A stretch of DNA of 64,000 bases from Pseudomonadota bacterium (lineage in GTDB: Bacteria; Pseudomonadota; Gammaproteobacteria; UBA5335): positions 1 to 64,000 of the forward strand of contig PKDC01000017.1 of assembly GCA_002862435.1 (NCBI GenBank), read 5' to 3'. Under the pieces are notes generated by a model, which made no database searches, was not told where the DNA came from, and saw nothing but the letters and a program-made list of their open reading frames with translations. Positions 28,974-38,718 of this stretch are shown here, piece by piece (position 1 is the first letter of the stretch; each line of letters begins with the position of its first letter). The translations under genes and the position numbers were made by a program.

Positions 28974-30242
28974 ATGATGCGCGCCATTTCCGCTGTTTTC
29001 GCGCGGCCCGTTCCGGGCATTTTGCTGCTGGCTATTCTGTTATCGGCACTGAGCGCCTGCGGCAAAGAAGACAAGGGCGGTAATCCCCAGGGCGCCGCAC
29101 CACCGGCGGCTGAGGTGGGTGTGATCACCCTGCAACCGCGGGATGTGCCCATCGAAAACGAATACGCCGGTCGTACGGCGGGATTCCGAGAGGTCGAGGT
29201 GCGGGCACGAGTGACCGGCATCGTGCAAAAGCGCACCTACGTGGAAGGCCAGCGCGTCAAGGCTGGCGACATCCTGTTCAACATCGATCCGGCACCTTTC
29301 GCGGTGGCTCTGGCGCGAGCCCAGGCCCGGTTGCAGGATGGCCAGGCCCAGTTGCGACAAGCCGAGCGGGACTGGGCGCGCGTTTCAGCGCTGTTTGCGG
29401 AGAACGCCATCAGCGCGCGCGAGCGCGATACCTCGCAATCCACCCTGGATCTGGCGCGCGCCAACCTGGCGGCTGCCAGCACCGATGTCGAAGCAGCCCG
29501 CATTGACTTGAGTTATACCCGCGTCGAAGCCCCAGTGAGTGGCATCACCAGCCTCGAAGTGCGCTCCGAGGGCAGCCTGGTCGGCCCAGGTGCGGCCGAC
29601 AGCCTGCTGACTCGCATCACCCAGCTCGACCCCCTGTACGTCAACTTTTCCTATCCCGATACGGATGCCCTGCGCCAACGCCAGTTGCTGGCCAGCGGAG
29701 AGCTGACGATGGTGGGGGGGGAGCGTCTGGCTGCCGAACTGCGCTTCGGCGATGGCACGGTTTACAGCCAACAGGGCCATATCAGCTTCACCGACAGCAG
29801 CATCGATCCTGCGACCGGCACTGTGCGCGCCCGGGCGGTGTTCCCTAATCCGGACGCCAGTATCCTGCCGGGTCAGTTCGTGCGCATCGTGCCCAAGGGC
29901 CTGGTGCGCCAGGCGGCGATGGTGGTGCCGCAGGCGGCGGTGATGCAGGGTCCGCAAGGGACCTTCGTTTATCTGGTGGGGGATGACAGCAAGGCCAAGG
30001 TTCAGCCGGTCCGGCCAGGCAGCACCATTGGTGCCGAGTGGCTGATTGAGGAAGGGCTGAAGCCGGGTGACCAGGTGATCGTCGATGGCGTGATCAAGGT
30101 GCGCCCGGGCGCACCGGTCAAGCCGGCCGCTGCCCAAACCCAACCCGGAAAAGCCACTGATCCTGCGCCGGCCGGCAAGGAAGAAAAGACCAGTGAAGAG
30201 AAGAAGCCTTCCGCTTCGGCCGAACGGAGTATGAAGGCATGA
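28974..30242 (+). CDS. RND efflux periplasmic adaptor lipoprotein (AcrA/MexA-like)
   Basis: A 422-residue membrane-fusion protein. The signal ends in a lipobox ([10 protein letters not shown]), so it is anchored to the inner membrane by lipid. The lipoyl/barrel-sandwich halves flank an alpha-helical hairpin (about residues 100-175) that docks the outer-membrane channel. The segment [20 protein letters not shown] is typical. The C-terminal tail is Lys/Glu rich and longer than usual. Two tandem ATGs (28974 and 28977) are possible. It overlaps the pump gene by four bases. Confidence 0.92.
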   Translation: MMRAISAVFARPVPGILLLAILLSALSACGKEDKGGNPQGAAPPAAEVGVITLQPRDVPIENEYAGRTAGFREVEVRARVTGIVQKRTYVEGQRVKAGDILFNIDPAPFAVALARAQARLQDGQAQLRQAERDWARVSALFAENAISARERDTSQSTLDLARANLAAASTDVEAARIDLSYTRVEAPVSGITSLEVRSEGSLVGPGAADSLLTRITQLDPLYVNFSYPDTDALRQRQLLASGELTMVGGERLAAELRFGDGTVYSQQGHISFTDSSIDPATGTVRARAVFPNPDASILPGQFVRIVPKGLVRQAAMVVPQAAVMQGPQGTFVYLVGDDSKAKVQPVRPGSTIGAEWLIEEGLKPGDQVIVDGVIKVRPGAPVKPAAAQTQPGKATDPAPAGKEEKTSEEKKPSASAERSMKA

Positions 30243-33200
30243 TTTCCGCTTTCTTCATTCGTCGCCCGGTCTTTGCCTCGGTCCTGTCCATCGTGATCGT
30301 GCTGGCTGGACTCATGTCCATGCGTGCCCTGCCCATTGCGCAGTACCCGGACATCGTGCCGCCAGAAGTGGTGGTGAGCACCAATTATCCGGGCGCCAGC
30401 GCCGAGGTGATTGCCGAGACCGTCGCCGGTCCCATGGAGCAGGAAATCAACGGCGTCGAGAACATGCTCTACATGCGCTCGGTGGCCTCCGCCAGTGGTC
30501 AAGTCCGCATCACGATCAGCTTTGCCATCGGCACCGATCCCGACCAGGCCACCATCGACGTCAACAATCGGGTGAAGGCCGCCGAAGCGCGTCTGCCGGA
30601 GGAGGTGCGACGGCAAGGGGTGCGCGTACAGAAGCGCTCCAGCAGCATCCTGGCGCTTATCGCCATGAACTCGCCCACGGGCCAGTATGACTCGGTCTTC
30701 ATCAGCAACTATGCCTTGCTCAATGTCATCGACGAAATCAAGCGCATTCCGGGCGTGGGCGATGCCTCGCTGTTTGGCCAGAAAGACTATTCGATGCGCA
30801 TCTGGTTGCGCCCCGACAAGCTGGCACAGTTCAACCTGACCGCAAGCGACGTGGCACAGGCGATCCAGGAGCAGAACGCCCAGTTCGCCGCTGGCCAGTT
30901 TGGCCAGGAGCCGATCAGTGGCGAAAACGCCTACACCTATACCGTCAACACCCTGGGCCGGCTGGCGGATCCCGCAGCTTTCGGTCACATCATCCTGCGC
31001 TCGGATCCCTCGGGCGCCACGCTGCGCCTGAGCGATGTGGCGCGGGTGGAGCTGGGGGCGCAGGATTACAATTTCGAAGCCAGCTACAACGGCAAGCCGG
31101 CAGTTCCCATCGGTCTCTACCTGCAGCCCGGTGCCAATGCCCTGGAGACGGTCGACGCCATCCGCGCCAAGATGGCCGAGATTTCCCAGCGTTTCCCCGA
31201 TGGCCTGGCCTACGACATCCCCTTTGACACCACCAAGTTCGTCCGCGTGTCGATCGAGGAAGTGATCCGCACCTTCATCGAGGCCATCGTGCTGGTGGTG
31301 CTGGTGGTGTTCATCTTCCTGCAGAACCCGCGTGCCACCTTGATTCCGCTGCTGGCGGTGCCGGTGTCCATCATCGGGACCTTTGCGGGCATGCTGCTGC
31401 TCGGGTTCTCGATCAACCTGCTGACGCTCTTCGGATTGGTGCTCGCCATCGGCATCGTGGTGGATGACGCCATCATCGTGATCGAGAACGTCGAGCGCCT
31501 CATGAGTACCGAGGGGCTGAGCCCACGCGACGCCGCCTTCAAGGCCATGGAAGAGGTGACCGGCCCGGTCATTGCCATCGTGCTGGTGCTCTCGGCCGTG
31601 TTCATCCCGGTGGCCTTTCTGGGTGGTCTCAGCGGACAGATGTATCAGCAGTTCGCCATCACCATCGTGATCTCCGTGATCATTTCCGGGATCGTCGCGC
31701 TCACCCTGACCCCCGCCTTGTGCGCCCTGCTGCTCAAGCCAGTGCACAAGCAACCGGCGCTGCCGTTCCGGGTGTTCAACCGCCTGTTCGACCGCACCAC
31801 CAATGGTTATGTAAGCGCGTCCAGCTTCCTGATGCGGCGGGGCTTGCTGGGAATGGTGCTGTTCGCCGGCCTGATGGGGATCACGGTACTTCTGTTCAAT
31901 CGCGTCCCCGGCGGCCTGGTGCCAGCCGAAGACCAGGGTTATGTGTTGATGGCTTACCAGACGCCGCCGGCCGCCTCGCTGGATCGCACCAAGGCGATCA
32001 CCGACGAGGCCACCCGTCGCATGCTTGCGCAGGACACCGTTGATTCCGTGGTGACCTTTGCCGGTTTCGATATCCTGGCCCAATCCCAGAAGACCAGCTC
32101 CGGCGTGTCCTTCGTGATGCTGAAGGACTGGAGCGAGCGAACGGCGGCCGAAGACGATGCACGCGTCCTGGTCAAGCCGCTTGCAGGTCTGGGTCAGGAT
32201 CTGCGCGATGGCGTGATGTTCGGCTTCAACCCGCCGCCCATCACCGGCATGAGCACCACGGGCGGATTTGAGGCCTACCTGCAGGATCGTGCCGGCGCCG
32301 GCAGCGCCGCCCTGATGGAAACCACCAACCGCCTGCTGGAGGCGGCGCGCAAGCGCCCCGAACTCACCGGCCTGCGCACCACCTTTTCCACCGGCACGCC
32401 GCAGTATTTTGCGGAACTGGATCGAGAGAAGGCGCGGGCGTTGAATGTGCCTATCAACCAGGTGTTCACCATCATGCAGAGCACCTTCGGCAGCCTGTAT
32501 GTCAACGATTTCACCCTGTACGGGCGCAGCTACCGGGTGAATCTGCAATCGGAAGCGGATTTCCGTCGCTCGCCCGAGGATCTGCGGCATGTCTTTGTGC
32601 GCTCCAATGACGGGAATCTGGTACCCCTGGACGCCTTGTTGAATGTCAAGCGCACCATCGGCCCGGATCTGGTGGAGCGTTTCAATGTCTTCCCGGCGGC
32701 CAAGATCCTGGGCGAACCGGCACCGGGCTACAGTTCCGGCCAGGCCATCGCCGCCATGCAGGCCGTGAGTCAGGAAGTCCTGGATAACAACTATTCCGTG
32801 GGCTGGGTCGGCTCGGCGTATCAGGAACTCGCCACGGCGGGAACCGGGACGCTGGCCTTCGTATTCGGCATTGTCATGGTGTTTCTCATCCTGGCGGCGC
32901 AGTACGAGCGCTGGAGTCTGCCCTTTGCGGTGGTGACGGCCGTGCCTTTCGCGGTCTTCGGCGCCATTGCCGCCACCTGGCTGCGTGGACTGGAGAACGA
33001 TCTGTACTTCCAGATTGGTCTGCTCACGCTGATTGGTCTGTCGGCGAAGAATGCGATCCTGATCGTCGAATTCGCCATGCTTCACCGACGCGAAGGGGCG
33101 TCCATCTATGATGCTGCGCTGCAGGGCGCGCGCCTGCGCTTCCGGCCGATCGTCATGACTTCTCTGGCCTTCATGCTCGGCGTGCTTCCGCTGGCCATCA

Positions 33201-33379
33201 GCAGCGGCGCCGGGTCCGCCAGCCGCCATGCCATCGGGACCGGCGTCATCGGCGGCATGATCGCGGCCACCTTCCTGGCCACGCTCTTCGTGCCCATGTT
33301 CTTTGTCCTGATCGGCCGGCTGACGGAGCGAACGACGCCGCACGGCGCGCCCAGCGAGGAGAAAAATGCGCATGGTTAA
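30239..33379 (+). CDS. RND multidrug efflux transporter, HAE1 family (AcrB/MexB-like)
   Basis: A 1046-residue inner-membrane proton antiporter of normal family length with twelve predicted membrane segments and two large periplasmic loops. The proton relay Asp pair is present in [18 protein letters not shown] (TM4), and the conserved Lys region lies in [15 protein letters not shown] (TM10-11). It exports hydrophobic drugs and solvents through the adaptor and the OprM-like channel. Translation is coupled on both sides: ATGA overlap with the adaptor and a 14-bp overlap with the channel gene. Confidence 0.95.
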   Translation: MISAFFIRRPVFASVLSIVIVLAGLMSMRALPIAQYPDIVPPEVVVSTNYPGASAEVIAETVAGPMEQEINGVENMLYMRSVASASGQVRITISFAIGTDPDQATIDVNNRVKAAEARLPEEVRRQGVRVQKRSSSILALIAMNSPTGQYDSVFISNYALLNVIDEIKRIPGVGDASLFGQKDYSMRIWLRPDKLAQFNLTASDVAQAIQEQNAQFAAGQFGQEPISGENAYTYTVNTLGRLADPAAFGHIILRSDPSGATLRLSDVARVELGAQDYNFEASYNGKPAVPIGLYLQPGANALETVDAIRAKMAEISQRFPDGLAYDIPFDTTKFVRVSIEEVIRTFIEAIVLVVLVVFIFLQNPRATLIPLLAVPVSIIGTFAGMLLLGFSINLLTLFGLVLAIGIVVDDAIIVIENVERLMSTEGLSPRDAAFKAMEEVTGPVIAIVLVLSAVFIPVAFLGGLSGQMYQQFAITIVISVIISGIVALTLTPALCALLLKPVHKQPALPFRVFNRLFDRTTNGYVSASSFLMRRGLLGMVLFAGLMGITVLLFNRVPGGLVPAEDQGYVLMAYQTPPAASLDRTKAITDEATRRMLAQDTVDSVVTFAGFDILAQSQKTSSGVSFVMLKDWSERTAAEDDARVLVKPLAGLGQDLRDGVMFGFNPPPITGMSTTGGFEAYLQDRAGAGSAALMETTNRLLEAARKRPELTGLRTTFSTGTPQYFAELDREKARALNVPINQVFTIMQSTFGSLYVNDFTLYGRSYRVNLQSEADFRRSPEDLRHVFVRSNDGNLVPLDALLNVKRTIGPDLVERFNVFPAAKILGEPAPGYSSGQAIAAMQAVSQEVLDNNYSVGWVGSAYQELATAGTGTLAFVFGIVMVFLILAAQYERWSLPFAVVTAVPFAVFGAIAATWLRGLENDLYFQIGLLTLIGLSAKNAILIVEFAMLHRREGASIYDAALQGARLRFRPIVMTSLAFMLGVLPLAISSGAGSASRHAIGTGVIGGMIAATFLATLFVPMFFVLIGRLTERTTPHGAPSEEKNAHG

Positions 33380-34808
33380 GCAGATTCCATTGTTGTTGCT
33401 GGCGGTGGGTCTTTCCGGCTGCGTGCTGGGTCCTGATCATGTGCGACCGGAGAGCGATCTTCCCAGCGGTTGGGTGGCGGCCGCGGGAGCAGCCAGCGCG
33501 TCACCAGCAGCGACTGGCGTAGATCCCCAGTGGTGGCGCGCATTCAACGACGCGACGCTCACCGGGCTGGTGGAGGAAGCGCTGCAGCAGAATGCCGACC
33601 TGTCCCTGGCTGCGGCTCGCATCGCCGAGGCGCGCGCGGTGCTCCGGCTGCGGGATGCGGAGCGCTATCCGCTGTTGAGTGGCCAGGCCAACGGCGCGCG
33701 CCAGCAGGGGAGCGAGGAGACAGCGATTCCGGGCGGTGGCACGATCTACAACGACTTCAACGTCTCGGCGGTGCTGAATTACGAGATCGATCTGTGGGGG
33801 CGGCTGGCGCGGGCCAGCGAGGCGGCGCGGGCGCAATTGCTGGCCGGCGTGGCCAGCCGCGATGCCATCCGTCTGGCGGTGGCGGCGGACGTGGCTTCTG
33901 GCTACTTCAACCTGCGTGCCCTGGACCAGCAACTGGCCATCGCCGAGCGTACTGTGCAGACTCGACAGGAGGGCTACCGCTTCCAAGAATCGCGCTATCG
34001 CAATGGCGCCGTTTCCCAGTTGGTGTTCCGCCAGGCGGAATCGGAACTGGCCGCTGCCCGCGCCGAGTTGCCGGCGCTGCGCCAGCAGCGCGTGCTGCAG
34101 ATCAATGCCCTGAGCGTATTGCTCGGGCGCACGCCCCGCGAGATTGTGCAACAGGGGATTCCCGATGGCCGGCCAATCGATGATCTTCCCGCCATGCCGG
34201 AAGTGCCCATGGGATTGCCCTCCGCCCTACTGGAACGTCGGCCGGACATCCGCGCCGCCGAAGCGCAGTTGCAGGCCGCCAATGCCCAGATCGGTATTGC
34301 TCGCGCCGCTTACTTCCCAACCCTGTCCCTCACGGGTGTGTTCGGGACCCAGAGCGATGAATTGAGCAATCTGTTCAACGGACCGGCTCAGACCTGGCAG
34401 TTTGCGGGTGGTTTGGTGGGGCCAATCATTGATTTTGGGCGCACAGAGGCCAATGTCCGCGCTGCCGAGGCGCGCCGTCAGCAGGCGCTGGTGAACTACC
34501 AGCAGACCGTACGCATCGCCTTCCGCGAGGTGCTCGACGCGCTGGAAAGCCGCAGCGCAACCAGCGAGCGACTGGTGGCACAGGATCAGCAGATCACCGC
34601 CTTGCGGGAAACGGCGCGTCTTGCCCAGCGCCGCTTCGACGAAGGCTATTCGGACTATCTTGAAGTGCTGGATGCCCAGCGCAGCCTGTTCACCGTGGAG
34701 CTTTCGCGCGTGACGACTCAGCAGCAGCGATTGCGCGCCCTGGTTCAACTCTACAAGGCCCTGGGCGGCGGCTGGCAGGTGGATGCGCTGGCCCAGGCAG
34801 AGCGCTGA
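33366..34808 (+). CDS. Outer-membrane efflux channel lipoprotein (OprM/NodT type)
   Basis: A 480-residue TolC-superfamily channel. The signal peptide ends in the lipobox LSGC-VLG. Two repeated halves each carry long helices; the segments [20 protein letters not shown] and [20 protein letters not shown] are typical of the NodT family. It completes the tripartite pump. Its last codons and stop (from 34796) fall inside a 69-bp sequence repeated at 36944-37012 and derived from a transposase remnant, so the natural C terminus was probably altered by the adjacent insertion. Confidence 0.93.
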   Translation: MRMVKQIPLLLLAVGLSGCVLGPDHVRPESDLPSGWVAAAGAASASPAATGVDPQWWRAFNDATLTGLVEEALQQNADLSLAAARIAEARAVLRLRDAERYPLLSGQANGARQQGSEETAIPGGGTIYNDFNVSAVLNYEIDLWGRLARASEAARAQLLAGVASRDAIRLAVAADVASGYFNLRALDQQLAIAERTVQTRQEGYRFQESRYRNGAVSQLVFRQAESELAAARAELPALRQQRVLQINALSVLLGRTPREIVQQGIPDGRPIDDLPAMPEVPMGLPSALLERRPDIRAAEAQLQAANAQIGIARAAYFPTLSLTGVFGTQSDELSNLFNGPAQTWQFAGGLVGPIIDFGRTEANVRAAEARRQQALVNYQQTVRIAFREVLDALESRSATSERLVAQDQQITALRETARLAQRRFDEGYSDYLEVLDAQRSLFTVELSRVTTQQQRLRALVQLYKALGGGWQVDALAQAER

Positions 34809-34864
34809 ACGCGGCTTTGTGCTTCTGATGTGTTGGGCCGGGATACAGCGGAGGCGTGGTCGCC
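34796..34864. repeat. Left 69-bp direct repeat (RAYT-derived)
   Basis: Aligns without gaps to 36944-37012 with eight mismatches, mostly transitions. It includes the stop codon of the outer-membrane channel gene. Read on the minus strand it continues the transposase fragment at 34870-34994. Confidence 0.93.
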
Positions 34865-34869
34865 CTCAG

Positions 34870-34994
34870 TCACAAATTGCGCATAGCGTTGCTGCGCCTT
34901 TTGGCAAACTGCGCCAGCAAGCCATCTACCGCCAGCCAGGGGGCTGGGCGTGGTAAAGGGCGTCCGGGAATTCTATGCAGATAGGGCGGGACAT
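34870..34994 (-). pseudogene. RAYT transposase remnant, N-terminal and late-middle part
   Basis: On the minus strand from ATG at 34994 the frame reads MSRPICIEFPDALYHA, matching the start of REP-associated tyrosine transposases (usual form MSRPLRIEFPGALYH). After a junction the reading frame shifts to WLAVDGLLAQFAKRRS and, after another shift, RYAQFVTEG, which match a late part of the same family. The central region with the HUH motif and catalytic Tyr is missing. It cannot be active. Confidence 0.8.
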
Positions 34995-35021
34995 GATGGG
35001 GAGGAATATAGCCGGGGGCGG

Positions 35022-36719
35022 CTATTTATCTAGACCTGACACTGATGTTCTCTTGACTCTGATGTTCTCATCTAGGTCAGCTAATGCTTTATCAATAACG
35101 TTAAAAACTTCAATAAATCTATTTGTCCAAGCAAAGTCACCCTGGCTTTCCGCCCTAGTCATCAGATTATCTTGGATATTAGATTTTCGACCATCTTTGA
35201 CTTTGAATGGCTCTAGCTCTCCTGAAGCGTCAATTGAGAATGATTCAAACCATGATGGGCTATCTTCATGTATTTTCTTGATCCATTCATCGGGGAACAA
35301 CCCCTCAATAGAAAATCTTGATCTAACAGAAACAAAGTGTTTATTGGCTTCAAAAGGTATTTTGCAGTTACCGAAGTAGTTTTGAAGATCTTTCCTTTCC
35401 TTCTCTCCTGCGTCGTCTCCATCAAAAACTGATACACATGCATATTCATTCCGAATAAACTGATAAGCTGCACGCAGAAAACCAGACAAGTGCTTAACAC
35501 CTCCAAAGTCCTCGAATTTAGCCTTACGCAAAGTTTTTAGCGGGTAATCTTCGGTAGGAAGTTTATCTAAGATCCGCTGAAATATTTCTCGATCTGACTG
35601 GCCTTCAACCAACACGTTGAATTGTGCTAGATTGTAAAAATCACTAAACTTAATACCTAACGCAGATCGAATGGATGATACGGCCTCACTGAACGTTTTA
35701 TATCCATGTATTTCGGTTCTTTTCTTTTCATTCAGTAACGTGGCTGAAACATGTAAAGGATCTTGGGGAACAAAAGCCATTGAGTGCGTGGTTTTAATAA
35801 CGGTTGCATCTTTTGCTAGGTTATCTAATATCGTACTGCAACTTTCGGCTAAATTAGGATGCAGATATGATTCAGGTTCTTCGAGTAACCATAGCACACT
35901 CCGACCTTCTGCTTTCTCTTGCTTAGTAATCCATCAGAATGCAGCAAGAAGGGCTGTAGTTTGGATGCCCATCCCTTTATCTTGAATAAGAGTTTTTTGG
36001 GGGTCATAAACTAAAAAATCAAATCCGGATACTAACTTTTCAATTGATTGGTTTGGCAAAGAAAATCCCGCACTCAAGTCCGTCAAACCAGCAGACTTTA
36101 ACTCCTGATTTAATGAGTTAGACGCTTCTTCTAGGCTTTTTTCAATATCTGAAATATGGGGCTCAATTACTTTGGATACTCTTCGCCTTAAAAAAGGAAT
36201 CAATAGATCACTGTAAATTTGATCTACACTTTTTGCAGATGGAACATAATGTAGACTAAATGAATCTAATATTCGGTTCACTAAACCAATGTGAGTGCGT
36301 GAATATTGAGCTGCTTTGGCTCCCGCTTCTGGCCTTTTCACATTTGGAAAAAAACTATAAACAGGTGTGTTTGTGTCAGTAAAATAAAGGTTCAAACTCA
36401 GCTGGCTTCCAGACCTTTTGGTTCCTTGTAGTTCATGAAGCTCGTCAACCGCTTCATATATTTCATTTTTCTGATCAGGATCACCGTCAAAAGTGGCGAT
36501 AATACTTGTTCGAGCTCGACCCACACCGAAAGTAAGATCAGACTCTCTTCTATAGTTGTATGAATTATTTAAGCCAGTGAATAAGAGCTTGACTGATTTT
36601 AGTAAATTTGTTTTTCCCGAGTTATTAGGCCCCACAATAGTCATGCTTCCTGGGATCTTAAGGTGCTGCTCAGACTCTATCGTCCTGAAGTTTTTAATTC
36701 GTATATCTTTGAGTTCCAT
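35022..36719 (-). pseudogene. OLD-family ATPase/TOPRIM nuclease interrupted by an in-frame TGA
   Basis: A 565-codon frame with a single internal TGA at codon 262 (35934-35936). The first part has Walker A GPNNSGKT (residues 30-37) and ends in GIQTTALLAAF. After the TGA the same frame continues WITKQEKAEG, then the Walker B segment LWLLEEPESYLHP, KTTHS, and a TOPRIM domain with LVEGQSDREIF and VFDGDDAGE acidic residues. Proteins of this type act in phage defence and DNA cleavage. The stop separates Walker A from Walker B, so the short product alone should be inactive. A GTG at 35897 could restart the second part. AAGG precedes the ATG at 36719. No helicase partner is present. Confidence 0.88.
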
Positions 36720-36791
36720 TTAAACCTTCATTGTCTCATTAAGAGACTAACGCTAGGAGAGTTATCAGGGTCAGGGCTATAAACGATGAAT

Positions 36792-36938
36792 TCACCGACA
36801 CGGCCTCACAATATTGCCCACTGTCGTGAAGTGTAGGCCAAAGTAGTCGGCGAGTTGCTGGTAAGAATATCCGCCCGTCGCATAAGCCGCCACGATGGCA
36901 GCATCTCTGTCCGGTGCCCGGCTTTCGATTTCGGTTAA
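36792..36938 (-). pseudogene. RAYT transposase remnant, C-terminal helix-turn-helix part
   Basis: The minus-strand frame encodes LTEIESRAPDRDAAIVAAYA followed by TGGYSYQQLADYFGLHFTTV and a stop at 36792. This matches the C-terminal helix-turn-helix tail common in gammaproteobacterial REP-associated tyrosine transposases. It is cut off from the rest of the gene, which is found in the opposite order at 34870-34994. Confidence 0.8.
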
Positions 36939-36943
36939 CGAGG

Positions 36944-37012
36944 GGCAGGGTGCTGAACGCGGCTTTGCGCTGCTGATGCGTTGGGCCGGGATGCGGCGGA
37001 GGCATGGTCGCC
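36944..37012. repeat. Right 69-bp direct repeat (RAYT-derived)
   Basis: Partner of 34796-34864 (61 of 69 bases identical, no gaps). It lies between the RAYT C-terminal fragment and moaA. A hairpin GGCGGG-AAC-CCCGCC follows at 37045-37059 in the moaA leader. Confidence 0.93.
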
Positions 37013-37078
37013 GCACCCTCGGTGGGGCTATGCTTATCCCTTCGGGCGGGAACCCCGCCTGTGCGTGGATCACCGATC

Positions 37079-38092
37079 ATGCCCCTCGAAGCCCAGTCTG
37101 AAGCACCTGCGCTGATCGATCGTTTCGGCCGACGGGTGGACTATGTCCGCCTGTCGGTGACGGATCGCTGCGATTTTCGTTGTGTCTATTGCATGGGCGA
37201 GGACGTCCAGTTCCTGCCCCGCCCCGAAATCCTCACTCTGGAAGAGCTGCTGGCGGTGGGGCGCGCCTTCGTGGCGCTGGGGGTGCGCAGGATTCGCGTC
37301 ACCGGCGGCGAACCTTTGGTGCGGCGCGATCTACCCTGGTTGCTGGAGCGTCTGGCACGCCTGCCGGGCCTGGAGGAGTTGACGCTCACGACCAACGGCT
37401 CCCAGCTCGAACGCTTGGCCGAACCCCTGGCAGCGGCGGGGGTGAGCCGCCTGAATGTCAGTCTCGACAGCCTGCGCCCGGAGCGCTTCCGGGCGCTTAC
37501 CCGGGTCGGGGACCTGGAGCGGGTGCTGGCCGGACTGCGGGCGGCTCAGGCGGCGAGCTTCAAGCGCATCCGGCTCAATGCGGTCATCCTTCAAGGCCGC
37601 AACGAGGACGAGGTGGTCGATCTGGTGGCGTTTGCGCGCGCCGAGGGGTTTGACCTTGCCTTCATCGAGGAAATGCCGCTGGGGGAGATCAGCTCCCATG
37701 CGCGGGCCGAGACCTTCTATCCCAGCGCCCGCATCCGTGCGGACATCGCCCGACGCTATCCACTCTGGCCCAGCGCTGAGTCCACGGGCGGGCCAGCACG
37801 CTATTACCAGATGGCCGACAGCCCGATCCGGGTGGGCTTCATCTCCCCCCACAGCCAGAATTTCTGCGAGCAATGCAATCGGGTGCGCGTCACCGCCCAG
37901 GGGCGGCTGCTGTTGTGCCTGGGGCAGGAACATTCGGCCGATCTGCGCGCCGTGTTGCGTGGGCAACCGGGCGATGATCGGGCATTGCGGGAGGCGATTG
38001 TTGCCGCCATGGCGCTGAAGCCGCGCGGCCATGACTTCGACCTCGGCAATCGCCCGCAGATCTTGCGCTTCATGAATCACACCGGCGGCTGA
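37079..38092 (+). CDS. moaA: GTP 3',8-cyclase (molybdenum cofactor synthesis)
   Basis: A 337-residue radical-SAM enzyme for the first step of molybdenum cofactor synthesis. The SAM cluster motif CDFRCVYC is at about residue 31-38 and [15 protein letters not shown] follows. The second 4Fe-4S cluster Cys residues are in [20 protein letters not shown] near the C terminus. The terminal GG of MNHTGG needed for activity is present. The ATG at 37079 fits the family; no strong ribosome site is visible. Its upstream region ends at the direct repeat of the cassette. It begins a moaA-mobA-moeA operon. Confidence 0.94.
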   Translation: MPLEAQSEAPALIDRFGRRVDYVRLSVTDRCDFRCVYCMGEDVQFLPRPEILTLEELLAVGRAFVALGVRRIRVTGGEPLVRRDLPWLLERLARLPGLEELTLTTNGSQLERLAEPLAAAGVSRLNVSLDSLRPERFRALTRVGDLERVLAGLRAAQAASFKRIRLNAVILQGRNEDEVVDLVAFARAEGFDLAFIEEMPLGEISSHARAETFYPSARIRADIARRYPLWPSAESTGGPARYYQMADSPIRVGFISPHSQNFCEQCNRVRVTAQGRLLLCLGQEHSADLRAVLRGQPGDDRALREAIVAAMALKPRGHDFDLGNRPQILRFMNHTGG

Positions 38093-38109
38093 GCGTGACG
38101 GAGCTGTCG

Positions 38110-38712
38110 ATGCCGCAAATCCCGCAAGCGGACCTCACGGGTCTGGTGCTGGCCGGTGGCCAGAGCCGGCGCTGGAACGGCGTGGACAAGGCCTGGGTGC
38201 GCCTGGCCGACCGGCCGTTGGTGGCCCATGTGGCCGAGCGCCTGGCGAGCCAGACCGGGGTGGTATGGATCAACGCCAACCGTGACCTGGATCGCTATGC
38301 GGCGTTGGGACTCCCGGTCTTCACCGACGACTGGCCCGATGCGCTGGGACCGTTGGCGGGAATTGCCTCCGCGCTGCGCCGCATCGAAACGCATTGGCTG
38401 CTGGTGGCGCCGGTGGATGGTCCGCGCCTGCCGCTGGATCTGGGCGCGCGACTGGGCGAGGCCGCCTTGCGGGAGGGGCGGATGCTGGCGACGGTCCACG
38501 ACGGCGAGCGCCCGCAACCGGCTTTCCTGCTGATTCATCGGGCGCGGGCCGGGGACTTGGTGCAGGCAGTGGCGCAGGGGACACGTCGGCTGGGGGATTG
38601 GGTGGCCGCCCAGCAGCCGGCGCAAGTGGATGCCCGGACGCTGGGTTGGATGGACGCATTGCGCGGCGCCAACACGCCGGCGGAACTGGGCGCCTTGGCG
38701 CAAGGAGCATAA
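38110..38712 (+). CDS. mobA: Molybdenum cofactor guanylyltransferase
   Basis: A 200-residue nucleotidyltransferase attaching GMP to molybdopterin to make the MGD cofactor. The GTP-binding motif LTGLVLAGGQSRRWNGVDKA is near the N terminus, with FTDDWPDALGPLAGI and the metal-binding VDGPRLP. The ATG at 38110 has GGAG six bases upstream; a GTG at 38095, three bases after the moaA stop, would add five residues. It implies that the cell makes bis-MGD enzymes of the DMSO reductase family, such as formate dehydrogenase or nitrate reductase. Confidence 0.92.
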   Translation: MPQIPQADLTGLVLAGGQSRRWNGVDKAWVRLADRPLVAHVAERLASQTGVVWINANRDLDRYAALGLPVFTDDWPDALGPLAGIASALRRIETHWLLVAPVDGPRLPLDLGARLGEAALREGRMLATVHDGERPQPAFLLIHRARAGDLVQAVAQGTRRLGDWVAAQQPAQVDARTLGWMDALRGANTPAELGALAQGA

Positions 38713-38718
38713 AACGGC

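Larger units (their letters stand above)
34796..37012. mobile_element. Accessory cassette: OLD nuclease between permuted RAYT fragments and direct repeats
   Basis: The cassette holds an AT-rich gene (35-40% GC in the two 60-base lines I counted, against about 62% in the pump gene) that carries an interrupted OLD-family nuclease. On the minus strand the order is right repeat, RAYT C-terminal fragment, OLD gene, RAYT N-terminal fragment, left repeat. Recombination between the repeats would release a 2148-bp circle in which the transposase N-terminal part, the repeat and the C-terminal part are in natural order. An alternative is two direct RAYT copies that each lost their outer part. Confidence 0.75.

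Noticed and set aside
30002-33373. Very long minus-strand open frame (over 1100 codons) opposite the RND pump
   Set aside because: It lies entirely antisense to a well-supported transporter gene. Its product is a His/Gln/Gly-rich low-complexity sequence with no domain, as expected from the complement of high-GC coding DNA.
35934-35936. TGA in the OLD gene as selenocysteine or as a tryptophan codon (alternative code)
   Set aside because: Sec is not known at this position in the family and no SECIS-like hairpin was obvious. Many genes in the window end in TGA, so the standard meaning holds.
37004-37078. Upstream start for moaA at 37004 adding 25 residues
   Set aside because: The extra segment would be encoded partly by the transposase-derived repeat and has no resemblance to MoaA; ATG at 37079 fits the family start.
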